Origin: Verrucomicrobiales bacterium
Lineage (GTDB): Bacteria > Verrucomicrobiota > Verrucomicrobiia > Verrucomicrobiales > DEV007
DNA length: 64,000 bases
Assembly: GCA_029212615.1 (NCBI GenBank)
Contig: JARGPJ010000007.1
Coordinates: 224,622 to 288,621, forward strand
Direction: 5' to 3'
Position 1 is the first letter of the stretch. Every line of letters begins with the position of its first letter. The position numbers were made by a program, and so were the translations under genes. The notes beneath the pieces were generated by a model that ran no database searches, had not been told where the DNA came from, and was given only the letters and a program-made list of their open reading frames with translations. Below are positions 24,460 through 34,531 of this stretch, piece by piece.

Positions 24460-27429
24460 ATGGTCAGCCGCGCTTCTTTCCTTGTCTCAGTCATTCTCCT
24501 TTTGGCCTCTGGAGTTTTCTCCCAGGTGCCGCCTGATGTGCGACCGCTTTGGGATGAGTTAAGCGAAAAATGGACGGCGAATGATCTAGTTGCAGCTCGT
24601 GAAGTTTCGAATCGTCTCGTTGAAGAACTCGAGCCGTTTGCTTCGGATTACAGCATGGGGATTCAAATGAATTCCGCCCTGCACAACCGCGCCTCATTTC
24701 GCTATAACGATGGAGACTATGCGGGGGCTGAGGCTGATCTGAAGCGAAGTGTGGAGCAGGCGCGGGCGATTCAGCCTCCTGCCGGTCTGCCGGCGTCGGC
24801 CGCGCCACAGCTCATGGCGATGGTGGACGACCGGGTTCGAATCAGTCTGCGTGGTCTCACTAATTTCTACCTCGCAGCGGGGGACCTGGAGCGTGCGACG
24901 AAATCATTTCAGGAGGCTCTCGCCATTCTTCCTCTCTGGAAAAAGCAGGCCGGGGATGATTCGTCAACCGGGTTTCAGATTCTTGCCGCTGAGGTTTCTT
25001 CGATGGAAGGTAGTTTTTATCGCAGCACTGGTGACTACGCTTCTGCGATGGATGCCTTCTTGAACCGGGTTGAAGAAATTGACGGTGCCTGGGAAATGGT
25101 TCTCAAGATGCAGGGAGGAAAGGAAAACGACTTTTCCGATCAGGTCAAAATGAACTATCTCAGGGCGAGGTCAAATCTGCTCATGGAAATGGCCGAGGTC
25201 ACCACCTTGCAGGGAAACCACACCGAGGCAGTCGGTTTTTGTGAAGAGGCACGGGCCGCTGCATCGGGAATGATGCCGCTCTATCGTAAGTGGGCTGAAA
25301 CGACCATTGCGACGAATCCGGCGGTGAGTAAAGAAATGATCGAAAAGACTCTCGCCGGGGTAGAGACGAACATGAACTATCTCACCTTCGAGCGCGCTGC
25401 TCTCGTTTTTCGCGCTGCGGGTGATGAAAAGAGGGCTCTTGATCTCATGCTTGAAGGACTCAGGCTTCGCGGGGAGGATTTTGAAGTTCAGCGAATGCTG
25501 ACCTTGGAGTATAACGTGATTCGCCCGGAGGAGAGCCTCAAGTTGATTGGTGACCTCCAGGCTATTCTCGGCCAGTTTGATGAAGCTGCTTCCAGCTATG
25601 CCAAGGCGATTGATCTGATCGGGAAGCAGTACCCGGAAGGCCATCCTGCGACGCTTGATATCAAAGAAAGCGAAGCGCTCCTCGCTCTAGCTGATGGCGA
25701 CCTCGCAACGGCGAAAGAGAAAGCAGCGAAGGTGCTGGAAGAGAGGATGTCTAATCTCAGTGATGTGCTGTCATTCGCAGATGAGTCGCAACGGCTTTCC
25801 TATCGCTCCTCGATCGATCCGTGGAGTTTGTATGCGACGCTTGGTCTTCCCAATGATCTGTATGAGACGGTTTTGAGAACGAAGGGGATTGTGCTGGAGT
25901 CGATCCTCGAAGACCGGGGGCTTGCCCGGAAAGCTTCCGATTCTGAGCTGGCTCAGGATCTGCTCGAGTTGGAAGAATTGCGTCGTCAGTTGATGGAGGC
26001 GCTTCTTGGAGCGAAGGGGGAGACGGACCTTACGGAGCTTCGCGGTCAGATAGCTGAATTGGAGGGAAAGCTAACCGAAGGGGACGACTCATTTGGTCAG
26101 ACTCGTGAGTCGCTGAAGACGACTGTTGCCGAGGTCAGTCGTGCGATTCCGAAGGGCGCTACCCTGATCGAGTACATTCTGTATCGGGATTACTCTGCGC
26201 CGGGAAGGTTCGTTTCCAGGTTTGGAGCGATTCTTATCAAGAACGGAGGAGAGCCTCAGTTCTTTCCGCTGGGGGAAGCGGCGCAGATAGACAAAGGGAT
26301 GGAGATGTATACGAGAGCAGTTCGTTCGAATGCAACGGATGACGAGATGAGTCAATTGTTGAAGGATTTCGGTGACTTGATTTGGACTCCCTTCGAAAAA
26401 ATACTGCCGGATGAAGGGGACCGGATTATCATCTCTCCTGACGGAACTCTAAATTTCTTTTCTTTCGCGACTTTGTTAGGAAAAGACGGACGCTTCCTGG
26501 GGGAGGCATGGCCAATGAGTTATGTTTCCTCGGGACGCGATTTGTTGCGACAATCAGATTCTACACGGAACGAGACAATGGAGATCATTGCTAATCCCGA
26601 TTTTCAAACACCTTCAACCGGGGCCGCCGCCGGTCAGCGGGCTCCCGGCGGTGGCGCGGCTATTTCGATGCGTGGAGTTCTCGGTCGCATAGGACTCTCG
26701 CCCTTGCCGGGAACGAAAGCAGAAGAGGAGGCCGTGAGAGAACTTATTCGTGATGAATGGAAGTGGGAGATTACGAGCCATCTCGAACTGCTGGCCACAG
26801 AAGAAGCGGTTAGTGCGGTTGATTCTCCGGGCGTGTTGCATCTCGCAACTCATGGGTTCTACCTTCCCCGTACTGGTAAAGCAGACCCGCTGGAACGTGC
26901 TCAGCGGTACTGGGACCCCAAGGTAGCGAGCCAGACCGCTGCTGCGTTGGAGTCTTTCAGTGATGTCGTGCTCGATAATCCAATGTACCGCAGTGGTGTC
27001 GCTCTCGCAGGAGCGGAGGCGACCCTCAGGGAATGGGGTGCCGGACGAATTCCGGATACGTCGAAGGACGGCATTTTGACGGCGGAGGAGATGTCACAAC
27101 TTGATCTCGATGGCACGTGGATGGTCGTCCTCTCCGCCTGCGAAACCGGTCTTGGTGAAGCCAGGTCCGGCGAAGGGGTGTTGGGAATGAGAAGGGGGCT
27201 GATGCAGGCAGGCGCCAAACATTTGCTTCTAACGCTCTGGCCCGTGGCTGACCGGGAGACTGCCCTTTTTATGATTGACCTCTATCGGAATCTGAAGGGT
27301 GGTGATCGCTCGCCGGTCGAGATGGCGCCGGCGGTGCAGGCAGCTTACTTAAAGGCCTTTCGCGAAGAGCAGGGAGTGGCCGCTGCAGTGAAACTGGCGG
27401 GACCGTTTATTCTCAGTTTTCACCCCTGA
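24460..27429 (+). CDS. exported TPR-CHAT domain protein (caspase-like peptidase fold)
   Basis: From the ATG at 24460 the 989-residue protein starts with a signal peptide (MVSRASFLVSVILLLASGVFSQ), followed by about 400 residues of tetratricopeptide helices and a helical linker, then a CHAT domain (about residues 660-989). The caspase-like dyad is His798 in LATHGFY and Cys894 in SACETGLGE. CHAT proteins are clan CD peptidases; some, with TPR regions, act in defence or programmed proteolysis, others are of unknown role. Export is inferred from the signal peptide, which would place it outside the cytoplasm, unlike the CRISPR-linked CHAT proteins. A GTG at 24442 is an alternative start. No partner gene is adjacent. 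Confidence 0.88.
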   Translation: MVSRASFLVSVILLLASGVFSQVPPDVRPLWDELSEKWTANDLVAAREVSNRLVEELEPFASDYSMGIQMNSALHNRASFRYNDGDYAGAEADLKRSVEQARAIQPPAGLPASAAPQLMAMVDDRVRISLRGLTNFYLAAGDLERATKSFQEALAILPLWKKQAGDDSSTGFQILAAEVSSMEGSFYRSTGDYASAMDAFLNRVEEIDGAWEMVLKMQGGKENDFSDQVKMNYLRARSNLLMEMAEVTTLQGNHTEAVGFCEEARAAASGMMPLYRKWAETTIATNPAVSKEMIEKTLAGVETNMNYLTFERAALVFRAAGDEKRALDLMLEGLRLRGEDFEVQRMLTLEYNVIRPEESLKLIGDLQAILGQFDEAASSYAKAIDLIGKQYPEGHPATLDIKESEALLALADGDLATAKEKAAKVLEERMSNLSDVLSFADESQRLSYRSSIDPWSLYATLGLPNDLYETVLRTKGIVLESILEDRGLARKASDSELAQDLLELEELRRQLMEALLGAKGETDLTELRGQIAELEGKLTEGDDSFGQTRESLKTTVAEVSRAIPKGATLIEYILYRDYSAPGRFVSRFGAILIKNGGEPQFFPLGEAAQIDKGMEMYTRAVRSNATDDEMSQLLKDFGDLIWTPFEKILPDEGDRIIISPDGTLNFFSFATLLGKDGRFLGEAWPMSYVSSGRDLLRQSDSTRNETMEIIANPDFQTPSTGAAAGQRAPGGGAAISMRGVLGRIGLSPLPGTKAEEEAVRELIRDEWKWEITSHLELLATEEAVSAVDSPGVLHLATHGFYLPRTGKADPLERAQRYWDPKVASQTAAALESFSDVVLDNPMYRSGVALAGAEATLREWGAGRIPDTSKDGILTAEEMSQLDLDGTWMVVLSACETGLGEARSGEGVLGMRRGLMQAGAKHLLLTLWPVADRETALFMIDLYRNLKGGDRSPVEMAPAVQAAYLKAFREEQGVAAAVKLAGPFILSFHP

Positions 27430-27439
27430 GGAGATTGTC

Positions 27440-29947
27440 TTACCTGGATTCCAGGGCGATCATTTTCTGGGCGAGAAGCATTGCCATTGCTCCTGATCGA
27501 CGGTCCGGCGCGATGAGTGGTTCCCGTCGATAGTAGTCTTCCAGTGTCTTTTGTTTCCCGGTTCCCGGGCAGACATTCACAAAAGTGGTGCCGTCTTCGC
27601 TGATGAGAGTTTTGATTGTTTCCCAGGCAGCGGAGAGGCGCGGTCTCCAAATCGAACTTTCGAGCCAGCCGGACTCTATGCCACTGGCGATACAATAGGC
27701 GATCATGCAGGATGCGGAGAATTCGCTATAGCTATCAGAGCGATCGATGAGTTGATGCCACATGCCGTCGTGGTTTTGATGCCCGGCGAGAGCGTTCATG
27801 TGGTTTCGAAAGGATTCGAGGAGAAAAGGATGGTCGGGATGGTCTTCAGGGAAAAAATCGAGAGCTATCGCGATCCCGAGAGCGGGAAAGGCATTGCCCC
27901 GTCCCCAGGCCGCTTCGTTCTGAGGTGAGTGACGGTAGAGGCCGTCATGACGGAGGCATCGCTTCTGAATAACCCGAATATGGGTGATGGCTTGATTATA
28001 GTATCCGGGATCATTCGTGATTTTTCCGGCGGCAGCGAGCAGTGGAGCGGCCATGAAGATGGAGTCACTCATTTCCTTATGACCGGGCATCGATTCGAGG
28101 GGTGTTCCATCCTCCGCGAAGGCTTGAGCTGCGGCCAGTTCAAGGCGCTTCTTTGCCCACGGCGCGTCGATGTAGGCGAAGATCAGGTTCCCTGCAAGCT
28201 GACCCGGATTGGTGGAAACGGGGGAACCCAGGATGGAGCGGGCGAGAAGGGAGATCTCTTTCCTGCTACCGGTCCGTTGCTTGGCAATTAAGGCGACCGC
28301 ATCGAGGTAGGTTCCGTCGAATTCGTTTCCATAGTGTGCCGAGAGTGACTGAAACACTTCGTTGGCGTTCCGGCGCAGGCGTTGATTTATCGCCTCGCTT
28401 GCTGCGGGGAGGTTTGCGTTCAATCCCGGGAGAACGGAGGTTTCCGTTTCAGCACTCTCGTTTGAATCGGAAAGGAAGACATGAACCGTTCCCATGCCGG
28501 CGGGGGCGTGGAGTCTCAGGGCTTCTCCCAGGGCCTTTCCGGCAGGGTTATTCGGTACAAAAACCGAATTCGGAGCGCAGAGACCAATCCAGGTCCAGAT
28601 CGCTCTGGCGGTCTCAGTCCCGGCGTCTGTTTTACCGGGGGATGGTGGAAACTCCAGTTCGGGAAGAGGGCTCATGAGACCGAACCAGTCATTCTCGGGT
28701 GAGATTTTTGATGCCACTTCTTCCGGGGCGTTCATTTCAAAGTGGATGATGCGATAGTTGCTTGAGCGTGGATTTCCCGTTCCGCCTCCGACCCAGGCCG
28801 TGAGCGGGGAACCGTCAGTGTTTCTTCCGACGGGAAACGTGCGATAGAGTTTCTCTATGAGTTGAGCGGAAGAGTGTTTGGACAGTTCCAGCTTCGCGGT
28901 CTCCTCCAGAGTTGGCTGATCGATGAAGACAGTGGCGCGCGGGCCAATTTCCCATTCACTGTTCCTGTTTTCGTCACTCGCAATCATGACCTCTCTGAGA
29001 ACGAGGCTGGCGACTGTAGATTCGTCTCCGTGGATGCTGATTGGAATCGAAGCGGGTGAGGGGTTGATGCGGCAACGGGTAAGGCTATGCCTGCCTCCGC
29101 GGAAGAGAACTTCTGCGGTCATGCTCTCACCGAAGACACAATCGGTGTAATAGGTGTCGGCCCGATTGACATCGGCGACGGCATGTTCGTTCTCTAAAAA
29201 TGTCCCCCCGCGAATCCAGGAGGTGGAATCGTCATGAGCACTGAAGCCCTCATCAAAATTTTCGGTGCCGGCGATGTTGAAAAACTGCATTCCACGGGCG
29301 TTGCCGTGAATATTAAATCCGTCGTTCAGGAAGTGTTTCGTTTTGAGATCAAACACTTTGATATTGCGAAGGTCGCCTGAGGTAGCGAACCCGTTCGGAC
29401 GTACGGACCACTCAAGCCCCTCTGTTTTTCCGCGATAGGTGAGCCATCCTTCATCACCATCGATGTGATCCCAGCGGAACTCTCCTTCTTCAAGGTCCTC
29501 CGCCTTCGGGAAATCAATTGGATGGCTGCAGAGTCGACCCATTCGCCGGGCCTTACCGTTTACTATCAGAAGGTGACGGTCATAGCGAGTTCTCTGAAGC
29601 TTGATGCGAAACAGATCCGGTTCCAGCATTTCCCAACCGTGCTCCGGAAGAGGGTCGGCACCGGTTAGGGTGACCCCGCTTCCTTCAATGGTGAGTCCTG
29701 CTGTACCGGAAGGGATCTTGATTGATTGCCGGTAAATCGCTCCTTCCGGTTGTAGGATAATTCTGTCGTCAGACCGGGCACGATTGATCGCTGCCTGAGC
29801 CGTGGCGAGAGGGCTTGTCAATGTCCCTTCGTTGTCATTGGATCCGGTCTCTACGTGAACGTACCATTCACGGGAATGTGAGGTTCCGACAAGGGCAAGG
29901 AGACACAGCCACAGGCATACAGGAACGAACCGGGCTCTATCCATCAC
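27440..29947 (-). CDS. secreted beta-helix / GH105-like glycoside hydrolase fusion
   Basis: The 835-residue product starts with a signal peptide (about residues 1-25). The N-terminal half (about 25-330) is a right-handed parallel beta-helix of the DUF1565/pectate-lyase-like type (WYVHVETGSNDNEGT, SIKIPSGTAGLTIEG, GGTFLENEH). The C-terminal third (about 590-830) is an (alpha/alpha)6 barrel of the GH88/GH105 type: SDSIFMAAPLLA, WGRGNAFPALGI and HDGMWHQLID. GH105 enzymes open unsaturated uronyl ends produced by lyases. Two pectin/uronate-type folds in one chain suggest uronate-rich glycan breakdown. The gene overlaps the HisN-like gene by 4 nt and is the last of its operon. Confidence 0.75.
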   Translation of the reverse strand: MMDRARFVPVCLWLCLLALVGTSHSREWYVHVETGSNDNEGTLTSPLATAQAAINRARSDDRIILQPEGAIYRQSIKIPSGTAGLTIEGSGVTLTGADPLPEHGWEMLEPDLFRIKLQRTRYDRHLLIVNGKARRMGRLCSHPIDFPKAEDLEEGEFRWDHIDGDEGWLTYRGKTEGLEWSVRPNGFATSGDLRNIKVFDLKTKHFLNDGFNIHGNARGMQFFNIAGTENFDEGFSAHDDSTSWIRGGTFLENEHAVADVNRADTYYTDCVFGESMTAEVLFRGGRHSLTRCRINPSPASIPISIHGDESTVASLVLREVMIASDENRNSEWEIGPRATVFIDQPTLEETAKLELSKHSSAQLIEKLYRTFPVGRNTDGSPLTAWVGGGTGNPRSSNYRIIHFEMNAPEEVASKISPENDWFGLMSPLPELEFPPSPGKTDAGTETARAIWTWIGLCAPNSVFVPNNPAGKALGEALRLHAPAGMGTVHVFLSDSNESAETETSVLPGLNANLPAASEAINQRLRRNANEVFQSLSAHYGNEFDGTYLDAVALIAKQRTGSRKEISLLARSILGSPVSTNPGQLAGNLIFAYIDAPWAKKRLELAAAQAFAEDGTPLESMPGHKEMSDSIFMAAPLLAAAGKITNDPGYYNQAITHIRVIQKRCLRHDGLYRHSPQNEAAWGRGNAFPALGIAIALDFFPEDHPDHPFLLESFRNHMNALAGHQNHDGMWHQLIDRSDSYSEFSASCMIAYCIASGIESGWLESSIWRPRLSAAWETIKTLISEDGTTFVNVCPGTGKQKTLEDYYRREPLIAPDRRSGAMAMLLAQKMIALESR

Positions 29948-30714
29948 CCGGCGTTCAGCAGGGCGACGACTTCATCGCGAAGATGAGCGTTCGTAGCGAG
30001 AGCTTCACCGCCGTTAATGTTTCCCTCATTTCCTGACCAATCACCAAAATAGCCCCCCGCTTCGCGAAAGATGGGAGGAAAGGGGCCGCAGTCCCACACT
30101 GCCATGACGGGATCCAGCATGATCTCGGCACGTCCCGTGGCGACCAATAGATAGCCGTATGCATCGCACCATCCCGCATTGTAGTAGACCGCTTCCTGCA
30201 GTCTTTGCCACGCAGCCCCCTTACCGTTTTTACCGAAGTAGGCGGTGTCAATGTGGGCGCAGACGGACCTGTCGACAGCCTTTTCGTCTGAGACGCGGCA
30301 GGGTTTCCCGTTCCAGTGAGCCCCGAGGCCGTCGGCTGCGATAATGATCTCGTCGAGCGCCGGAAAGTAGGCGCAGCCAACTTTCACTTCTCCTTCGATC
30401 TCAAGTGCCAGAAGAACAGCATAAAGCGGGACGCCGTGGACGAATGATTTGGTGCCATCGATGGGGTCAATGATCCAGCGATGAGAGGATTCTGAAAGCG
30501 ACTCGCCAAACTCCTCGCCGACGATCTGGTGATCGGGAAATGTCTCAGAGATCTTTTTCCGAATGAGCTCCTCCGCCTTTCGATCGGCAATGGTGACAGG
30601 AGTGTCGTCGCCTTTAAATTCGGCAGGGGCCAGGTCAGTGAGGAAATACTCCAGGGTAAGGGCACCTGCTTCGCGGGCGGTCTTTTCGGCAAATTCGAGG
30701 TATTGGCTCAGCAT
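29944..30714 (-). CDS. inositol-monophosphatase-family phosphatase, HisN-like
   Basis: The product is a member of the Mg-dependent FIG/IMPase superfamily, with metal-binding motifs GEEFGE, DPIDGT and WDCGPF and a C-terminal GGYFGDW stretch. The sequence resembles HisN histidinol-phosphate phosphatase, the last phosphatase of histidine synthesis in many bacteria, but inositol or sugar phosphates are alternatives. I chose the ATG at 30714, where LSQYLEFAEKTAREAG starts as the family usually does; a GTG at 30750 would overlap thuA. It lies between thuA and the glycoside hydrolase gene, co-directional. Confidence 0.8.
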   Translation of the reverse strand: MLSQYLEFAEKTAREAGALTLEYFLTDLAPAEFKGDDTPVTIADRKAEELIRKKISETFPDHQIVGEEFGESLSESSHRWIIDPIDGTKSFVHGVPLYAVLLALEIEGEVKVGCAYFPALDEIIIAADGLGAHWNGKPCRVSDEKAVDRSVCAHIDTAYFGKNGKGAAWQRLQEAVYYNAGWCDAYGYLLVATGRAEIMLDPVMAVWDCGPFPPIFREAGGYFGDWSGNEGNINGGEALATNAHLRDEVVALLNAG

Positions 30715-30736
30715 GGGAAACGGGGAAGTGTTCTGG

Positions 30737-31717
30737 CTATTTGACACCACCCGGAGCGGAGATGATCTCCACCGTGATATCGTCAGAGGGGATGGTATCT
30801 ACATCGATGTCACCGAGGGCGAATTGAATGCCGTCAAGCATGTGCTGAAGGACTACGGTGTTTGCGAAGGTCATATCATTGTGGCCCAGGTTAGTGTAGA
30901 AGAGCCGGCCTTCACCAATTTTACGGCACCAGGAGACAGGAACATCAACGGTGGTTGGATCTTCAACTGAACCTTTCCATTGCCCGCCCTTGAAGGGGTC
31001 GGCGTTTCTCCTCTTCGACATGTCGAGACTGAGAAGGACACGTAACTTTTCCCGGCCTTCAAAGGATTCGGGATTGTACCAGTAAATTTCATCCCTATGC
31101 CAGAACCCTTTGCCTTTAAAGGCTGCGTTAAGGGGATGCTGAGGGTCTTCGACCTTGAATGCCCAGGTGTTCCTCGCGGTCCATGGATGGCCGTCAAAGA
31201 TGCCTCCGATCATGGCAACACCCTCTGACCACTCGCCGAAATTATCCGCCGCAGCGTGAATTCCGATCACTCCTTTGCCCGAGTGAATGAAGTCCAGGAT
31301 AGCCTTACGCTGTTTATCATTCGGGGTTAGGTGGGTGGTGTTGTTGAAGATAATGCCATCATACTGCGCTAGATTCTCTTCAGTGAACACTGAGTATTCG
31401 TCAGCGAGATCGATTGAAAAGGCACCGGTATCGCGGGCAATGGCTTCGAGCGCATAGTTTCCAAACGGTATAGAAGTGTGGACAAAGCCTTCGCATCGAT
31501 AGAAAACGAGAACTTTATGTTCATTGCCCGGCTCTGCTGTCGCTTCTGGAAGTTTTGAATCGATTAATTTGCGATGTTCTACGGTGGGATTGTCTTTGAA
31601 CTTGGCGACAGAACTTTCGGGCCAGGAAAGTTCTTTCTCTTCTGCTGCGTTTGGAATGCTGGCGAGGCAGGTCAAAACCAGGACGGTGAAGATGGCGCAA
31701 AGCGATGTGTTTTTCAT
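30737..31717 (-). CDS. secreted ThuA-domain protein
   Basis: The 326-residue product has a signal peptide (about residues 1-24) and a ThuA fold, a class I glutamine-amidotransferase-like domain. Visible words are VLVFYRCEGFVHTS, FNNTTHL, GKGVIGIHAAADNF and RDEIYWY. ThuA proteins are linked to trehalose and other disaccharide use, and many verrucomicrobial copies are exported; the chemistry is poorly known. It is the second gene in the minus-strand run that starts with the VWA gene. Confidence 0.88.
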   Translation of the reverse strand: MKNTSLCAIFTVLVLTCLASIPNAAEEKELSWPESSVAKFKDNPTVEHRKLIDSKLPEATAEPGNEHKVLVFYRCEGFVHTSIPFGNYALEAIARDTGAFSIDLADEYSVFTEENLAQYDGIIFNNTTHLTPNDKQRKAILDFIHSGKGVIGIHAAADNFGEWSEGVAMIGGIFDGHPWTARNTWAFKVEDPQHPLNAAFKGKGFWHRDEIYWYNPESFEGREKLRVLLSLDMSKRRNADPFKGGQWKGSVEDPTTVDVPVSWCRKIGEGRLFYTNLGHNDMTFANTVVLQHMLDGIQFALGDIDVDTIPSDDITVEIISAPGGVK

Positions 31718-31750
31718 AGTAGGAAGTAGGCGGACTTTAGCCCCATGGCC

Positions 31751-31779
31751 AAAAACGCAAAAGGACTAATGGCGTTTTT
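31751..31779 (-). terminator. weak terminator-like hairpin after the VWA gene
   Basis: On the minus strand AAAAACGC and GCGTTTTT form an 8-bp perfect stem around a 13-nt loop that contains the VWA stop codon, ending in a short T-run. The stem is A/T-rich, so it is weak. It may reduce, not stop, transcription into thuA. Confidence 0.3.
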
Positions 31780-34453
31780 TTGCTTTTTGAAACCTGGTTC
31801 TCCGGGTGGGTTGTTGATCTGTTTCAGGCACAACAGGTGCCGGAGGTTTCGCCGCTTCGTCAGTGGAGGGTTTCGACCTGACTGTCGGGGAGGACGATGC
31901 TTTTCTCACGGGGGTTTTTGAATATGACCAACGAGGGAATGACCAGCCTGTTCTTGAAACAAATGCCTCGAGAAGAAAGACGACAAGCGCGGCGATAAGA
32001 AACCAATCCCTGATGGCACGGGTTCCCGGCGACGGGAGGGGTCGCCAGGCTTCTGACAAATCCAGAAGCTCACTTCCGCCGCTGCTGTGGGCCGTTTCTT
32101 TCAGTTCGGAAATTCTCTGTTCATCAAATTGCCATTCCAGTGCGGATCCGGCCACTACTGGTCCAAAGGGAATAGCCGAATCCGCTACCTGAACGGCGCC
32201 ACGAACCGGTTCTGACGCGCGCAGTTCTGTTTGCACGGAATAGTGCCCGGGAGAAAGGCGTTCCCAGGTGAGTCTCTCGGCTTCGTGATGGCGGACTCCT
32301 CTTTCGATAACGAGACGAGGCGGGGAAGTCGCAAATTTTTCTGACCATTCCCCGGTGTCATAAATGAGGTCAAGGCGCAGTTTCGAGCCCGTGATTTCGT
32401 GTCGGATGCCTATACCAGGCGGGGATTTATCTCCGATGAGCCAGCGGCCGAGAGTCTGCTGAAAGTCGCCATAGTTCTCCCAGGCTCGAATGCTTTGAGA
32501 ATATTCACCGCCGAGAGGGAAGGTGATCGCTGCGGTTCTTCCTGTCCCGCGGCGGCCAAAGGCGACGAGGGGAGCGATGTAAGAGTCCCTGCTGACCAGC
32601 GCCATTTCATCACCATCGCGCAGGTAGCTTAAGTTGTAGCCGTCTATGAGTTGAGGCCAGTTGAGATCCCGTCGGGCAATCTCATGCCATTTTCCTGAAG
32701 ATTGTGTAGGTACCGGGTCTTCGACAAAGGTTGAGCGGGCGACGGAGACGGTCTCCTGCGCAAAGATATTCGGAAGGTCCCCGGGTACGGTGGTGAAAAA
32801 CATTCTTCCGTTGCCCCTTTTCGCAATGTCCTCGATAAATGCCGCGTCGGGATCACCGGGGGCTCCAAGCCCGATGACACTGACCGTCGCGCCTTCGGCC
32901 TGCATTTCTTCGAGTAGTTCTTTATATTCCCCGGGCTCTTCGGAATCGGATGCGTCGGTGAACAGGATCAGGTGGCGTTGTCCAACTTCGGCCTCTTTGA
33001 GAACTCCCCACGCGGCCTTCATTCCGGTGTAGACATAAATACCACCGCCCATCGATTCGATGGAGCGAATTCGATTGATGAGCTCGGTCCGGCTTGTTCC
33101 GATGTTGAGGAGTTTGCAGATAGCGTGAGCTTTGCTGTCTACCGCGAAGACCGTCACGGCGTCCGCATCACCCAGCAGTTCAACGGCGCGGGCAGCCCCT
33201 TCGTTTGCGAGCTGCATCTTTGTGTTTCCGCTGGAGGTGGTCACTCCCATGGAACCCGAGCGGTCCATGACGATTGCCATGGCTACCGAGAGGCGTCGGT
33301 GTTCGCTTTTCAGCTCCATCGTAACGGGGAGCAGTTCATCAACCGCTGATTGATAGTATCCGCCTGATCCGAAGCTGTTTTTCCCACCAGCCATGAGGAA
33401 CCCGCCGCCTTGTTCTTTCACGAAGAAGTTCAGCGCATTCAGGAAATCGTTGGGTATTTCATACGCGGGGACATTGTTGAAAATCACGGCACGCGTCCCG
33501 GTGAGGGAGCCGGGGGAGAGTGAGCGAAAATCCTGAACCTCATCAACACTGAATCCCTGGTTGCGCAGGGAGGTCGACAATGGATCGTTGGAATAATTGG
33601 TGACGAGAAGAATTCGGGGACCTGAAGTCACTTCGATCCATTGTTCGTGGGTATTGTTGCCGATATGAGCATCAAGTTCCGGCGAAATCTCAGCAGTGTA
33701 GCGGTGGGCGCCGGGCCGGGCGATGCGGTCAGAAAAACGCAGCCGGCCAATTCCGCCTTTCACAGGTATATTGTCGGAGAAAAGGCGTTTGTTGCCGCGA
33801 TAGATGGTGACTGGAATGAGACCGTCGGTGTTGCCGGTGACACTCAAGTCGACGAGAAAAGCTTCTGCCGGTTGGACACGGGTTGGCAGTTTTAACTCTG
33901 AAATCCGGAAGTCGGACCTCTCCGGTGCTTTCAGCATTCGATAGTCGAGGGGAACCTTGGCCTGGATGAGCTTCGATGCGACACCGTGCAGCGGCTCAGT
34001 GCTGTATCCGTCAGTAAAAAGAAGGATCCGGTGGTGACGATTTGGATCCATACGGGCAAGTGTGTCATGTAACGCGAGCCCTGTTCGTGTCGCATCTCTC
34101 GCTCCCGTGAAAACGCCCGTTTCAGTGTTTGAGGAGGGGATTACTTCGCCGGCATAGTCGATGAAAATGAGTCGATTCTCCCGTTCGGGCTTTGAGCGGG
34201 CAATTAGTGATTTCCATTCGTCCTCTCCTTCTTCGACAAGATCGCCTGCAGACAATGATCGATCCAGCAGCACCCAGAGATCCATTGCGCCTGATCGAAT
34301 ACGAATCACGGGATCGCAAAGTGCGAGAACGAGCAGGACAAGGAGGAGCAATCGAAAGGGCTTCCAGAGTTGAAGTCGTCGAAAGGTTGTTCCGGCCAGA
34401 ACCAGTACAGCGAGAGCGATGAAGTGCTGAGGTGAGCCGAATGACATGGACAT
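31766..34453 (-). CDS. large membrane-anchored VWA-domain protein
   Basis: The 895-residue protein begins with two hydrophobic helices (about residues 8-24 and 33-48) and has another membrane segment near residue 840, with a basic cytoplasmic tail. The VWA domain from about residue 390 keeps a MIDAS site: VMDRSGSMG (DxSxS) and FTDASDSEE. Before it lies a class I glutamine-amidotransferase-like fold (VIFNNVPAYEIP), a known arrangement in PVC and Bacteroidota proteins related to BatA. It probably binds divalent metal-dependent ligands at the membrane. The partner is unknown. First gene of the run to thuA. Confidence 0.82.
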   Translation of the reverse strand: MSMSFGSPQHFIALAVLVLAGTTFRRLQLWKPFRLLLLVLLVLALCDPVIRIRSGAMDLWVLLDRSLSAGDLVEEGEDEWKSLIARSKPERENRLIFIDYAGEVIPSSNTETGVFTGARDATRTGLALHDTLARMDPNRHHRILLFTDGYSTEPLHGVASKLIQAKVPLDYRMLKAPERSDFRISELKLPTRVQPAEAFLVDLSVTGNTDGLIPVTIYRGNKRLFSDNIPVKGGIGRLRFSDRIARPGAHRYTAEISPELDAHIGNNTHEQWIEVTSGPRILLVTNYSNDPLSTSLRNQGFSVDEVQDFRSLSPGSLTGTRAVIFNNVPAYEIPNDFLNALNFFVKEQGGGFLMAGGKNSFGSGGYYQSAVDELLPVTMELKSEHRRLSVAMAIVMDRSGSMGVTTSSGNTKMQLANEGAARAVELLGDADAVTVFAVDSKAHAICKLLNIGTSRTELINRIRSIESMGGGIYVYTGMKAAWGVLKEAEVGQRHLILFTDASDSEEPGEYKELLEEMQAEGATVSVIGLGAPGDPDAAFIEDIAKRGNGRMFFTTVPGDLPNIFAQETVSVARSTFVEDPVPTQSSGKWHEIARRDLNWPQLIDGYNLSYLRDGDEMALVSRDSYIAPLVAFGRRGTGRTAAITFPLGGEYSQSIRAWENYGDFQQTLGRWLIGDKSPPGIGIRHEITGSKLRLDLIYDTGEWSEKFATSPPRLVIERGVRHHEAERLTWERLSPGHYSVQTELRASEPVRGAVQVADSAIPFGPVVAGSALEWQFDEQRISELKETAHSSGGSELLDLSEAWRPLPSPGTRAIRDWFLIAALVVFLLEAFVSRTGWSFPRWSYSKTPVRKASSSPTVRSKPSTDEAAKPPAPVVPETDQQPTRRTRFQKAKKRH

Positions 34454-34531
34454 GAGACTACACTCTATTTAAAGGCGCCCTGCAGAAAAGGGGAAACTTA
34501 ATGACTCTTAAATGAAGAAGGAAAATATTCA

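Noticed and set aside
24460..27429. CHAT gene as part of a CRISPR or defence island
   Set aside because: No CRISPR array, Cas gene, gasdermin or other defence gene is adjacent, and the signal peptide argues against a cytoplasmic effector.
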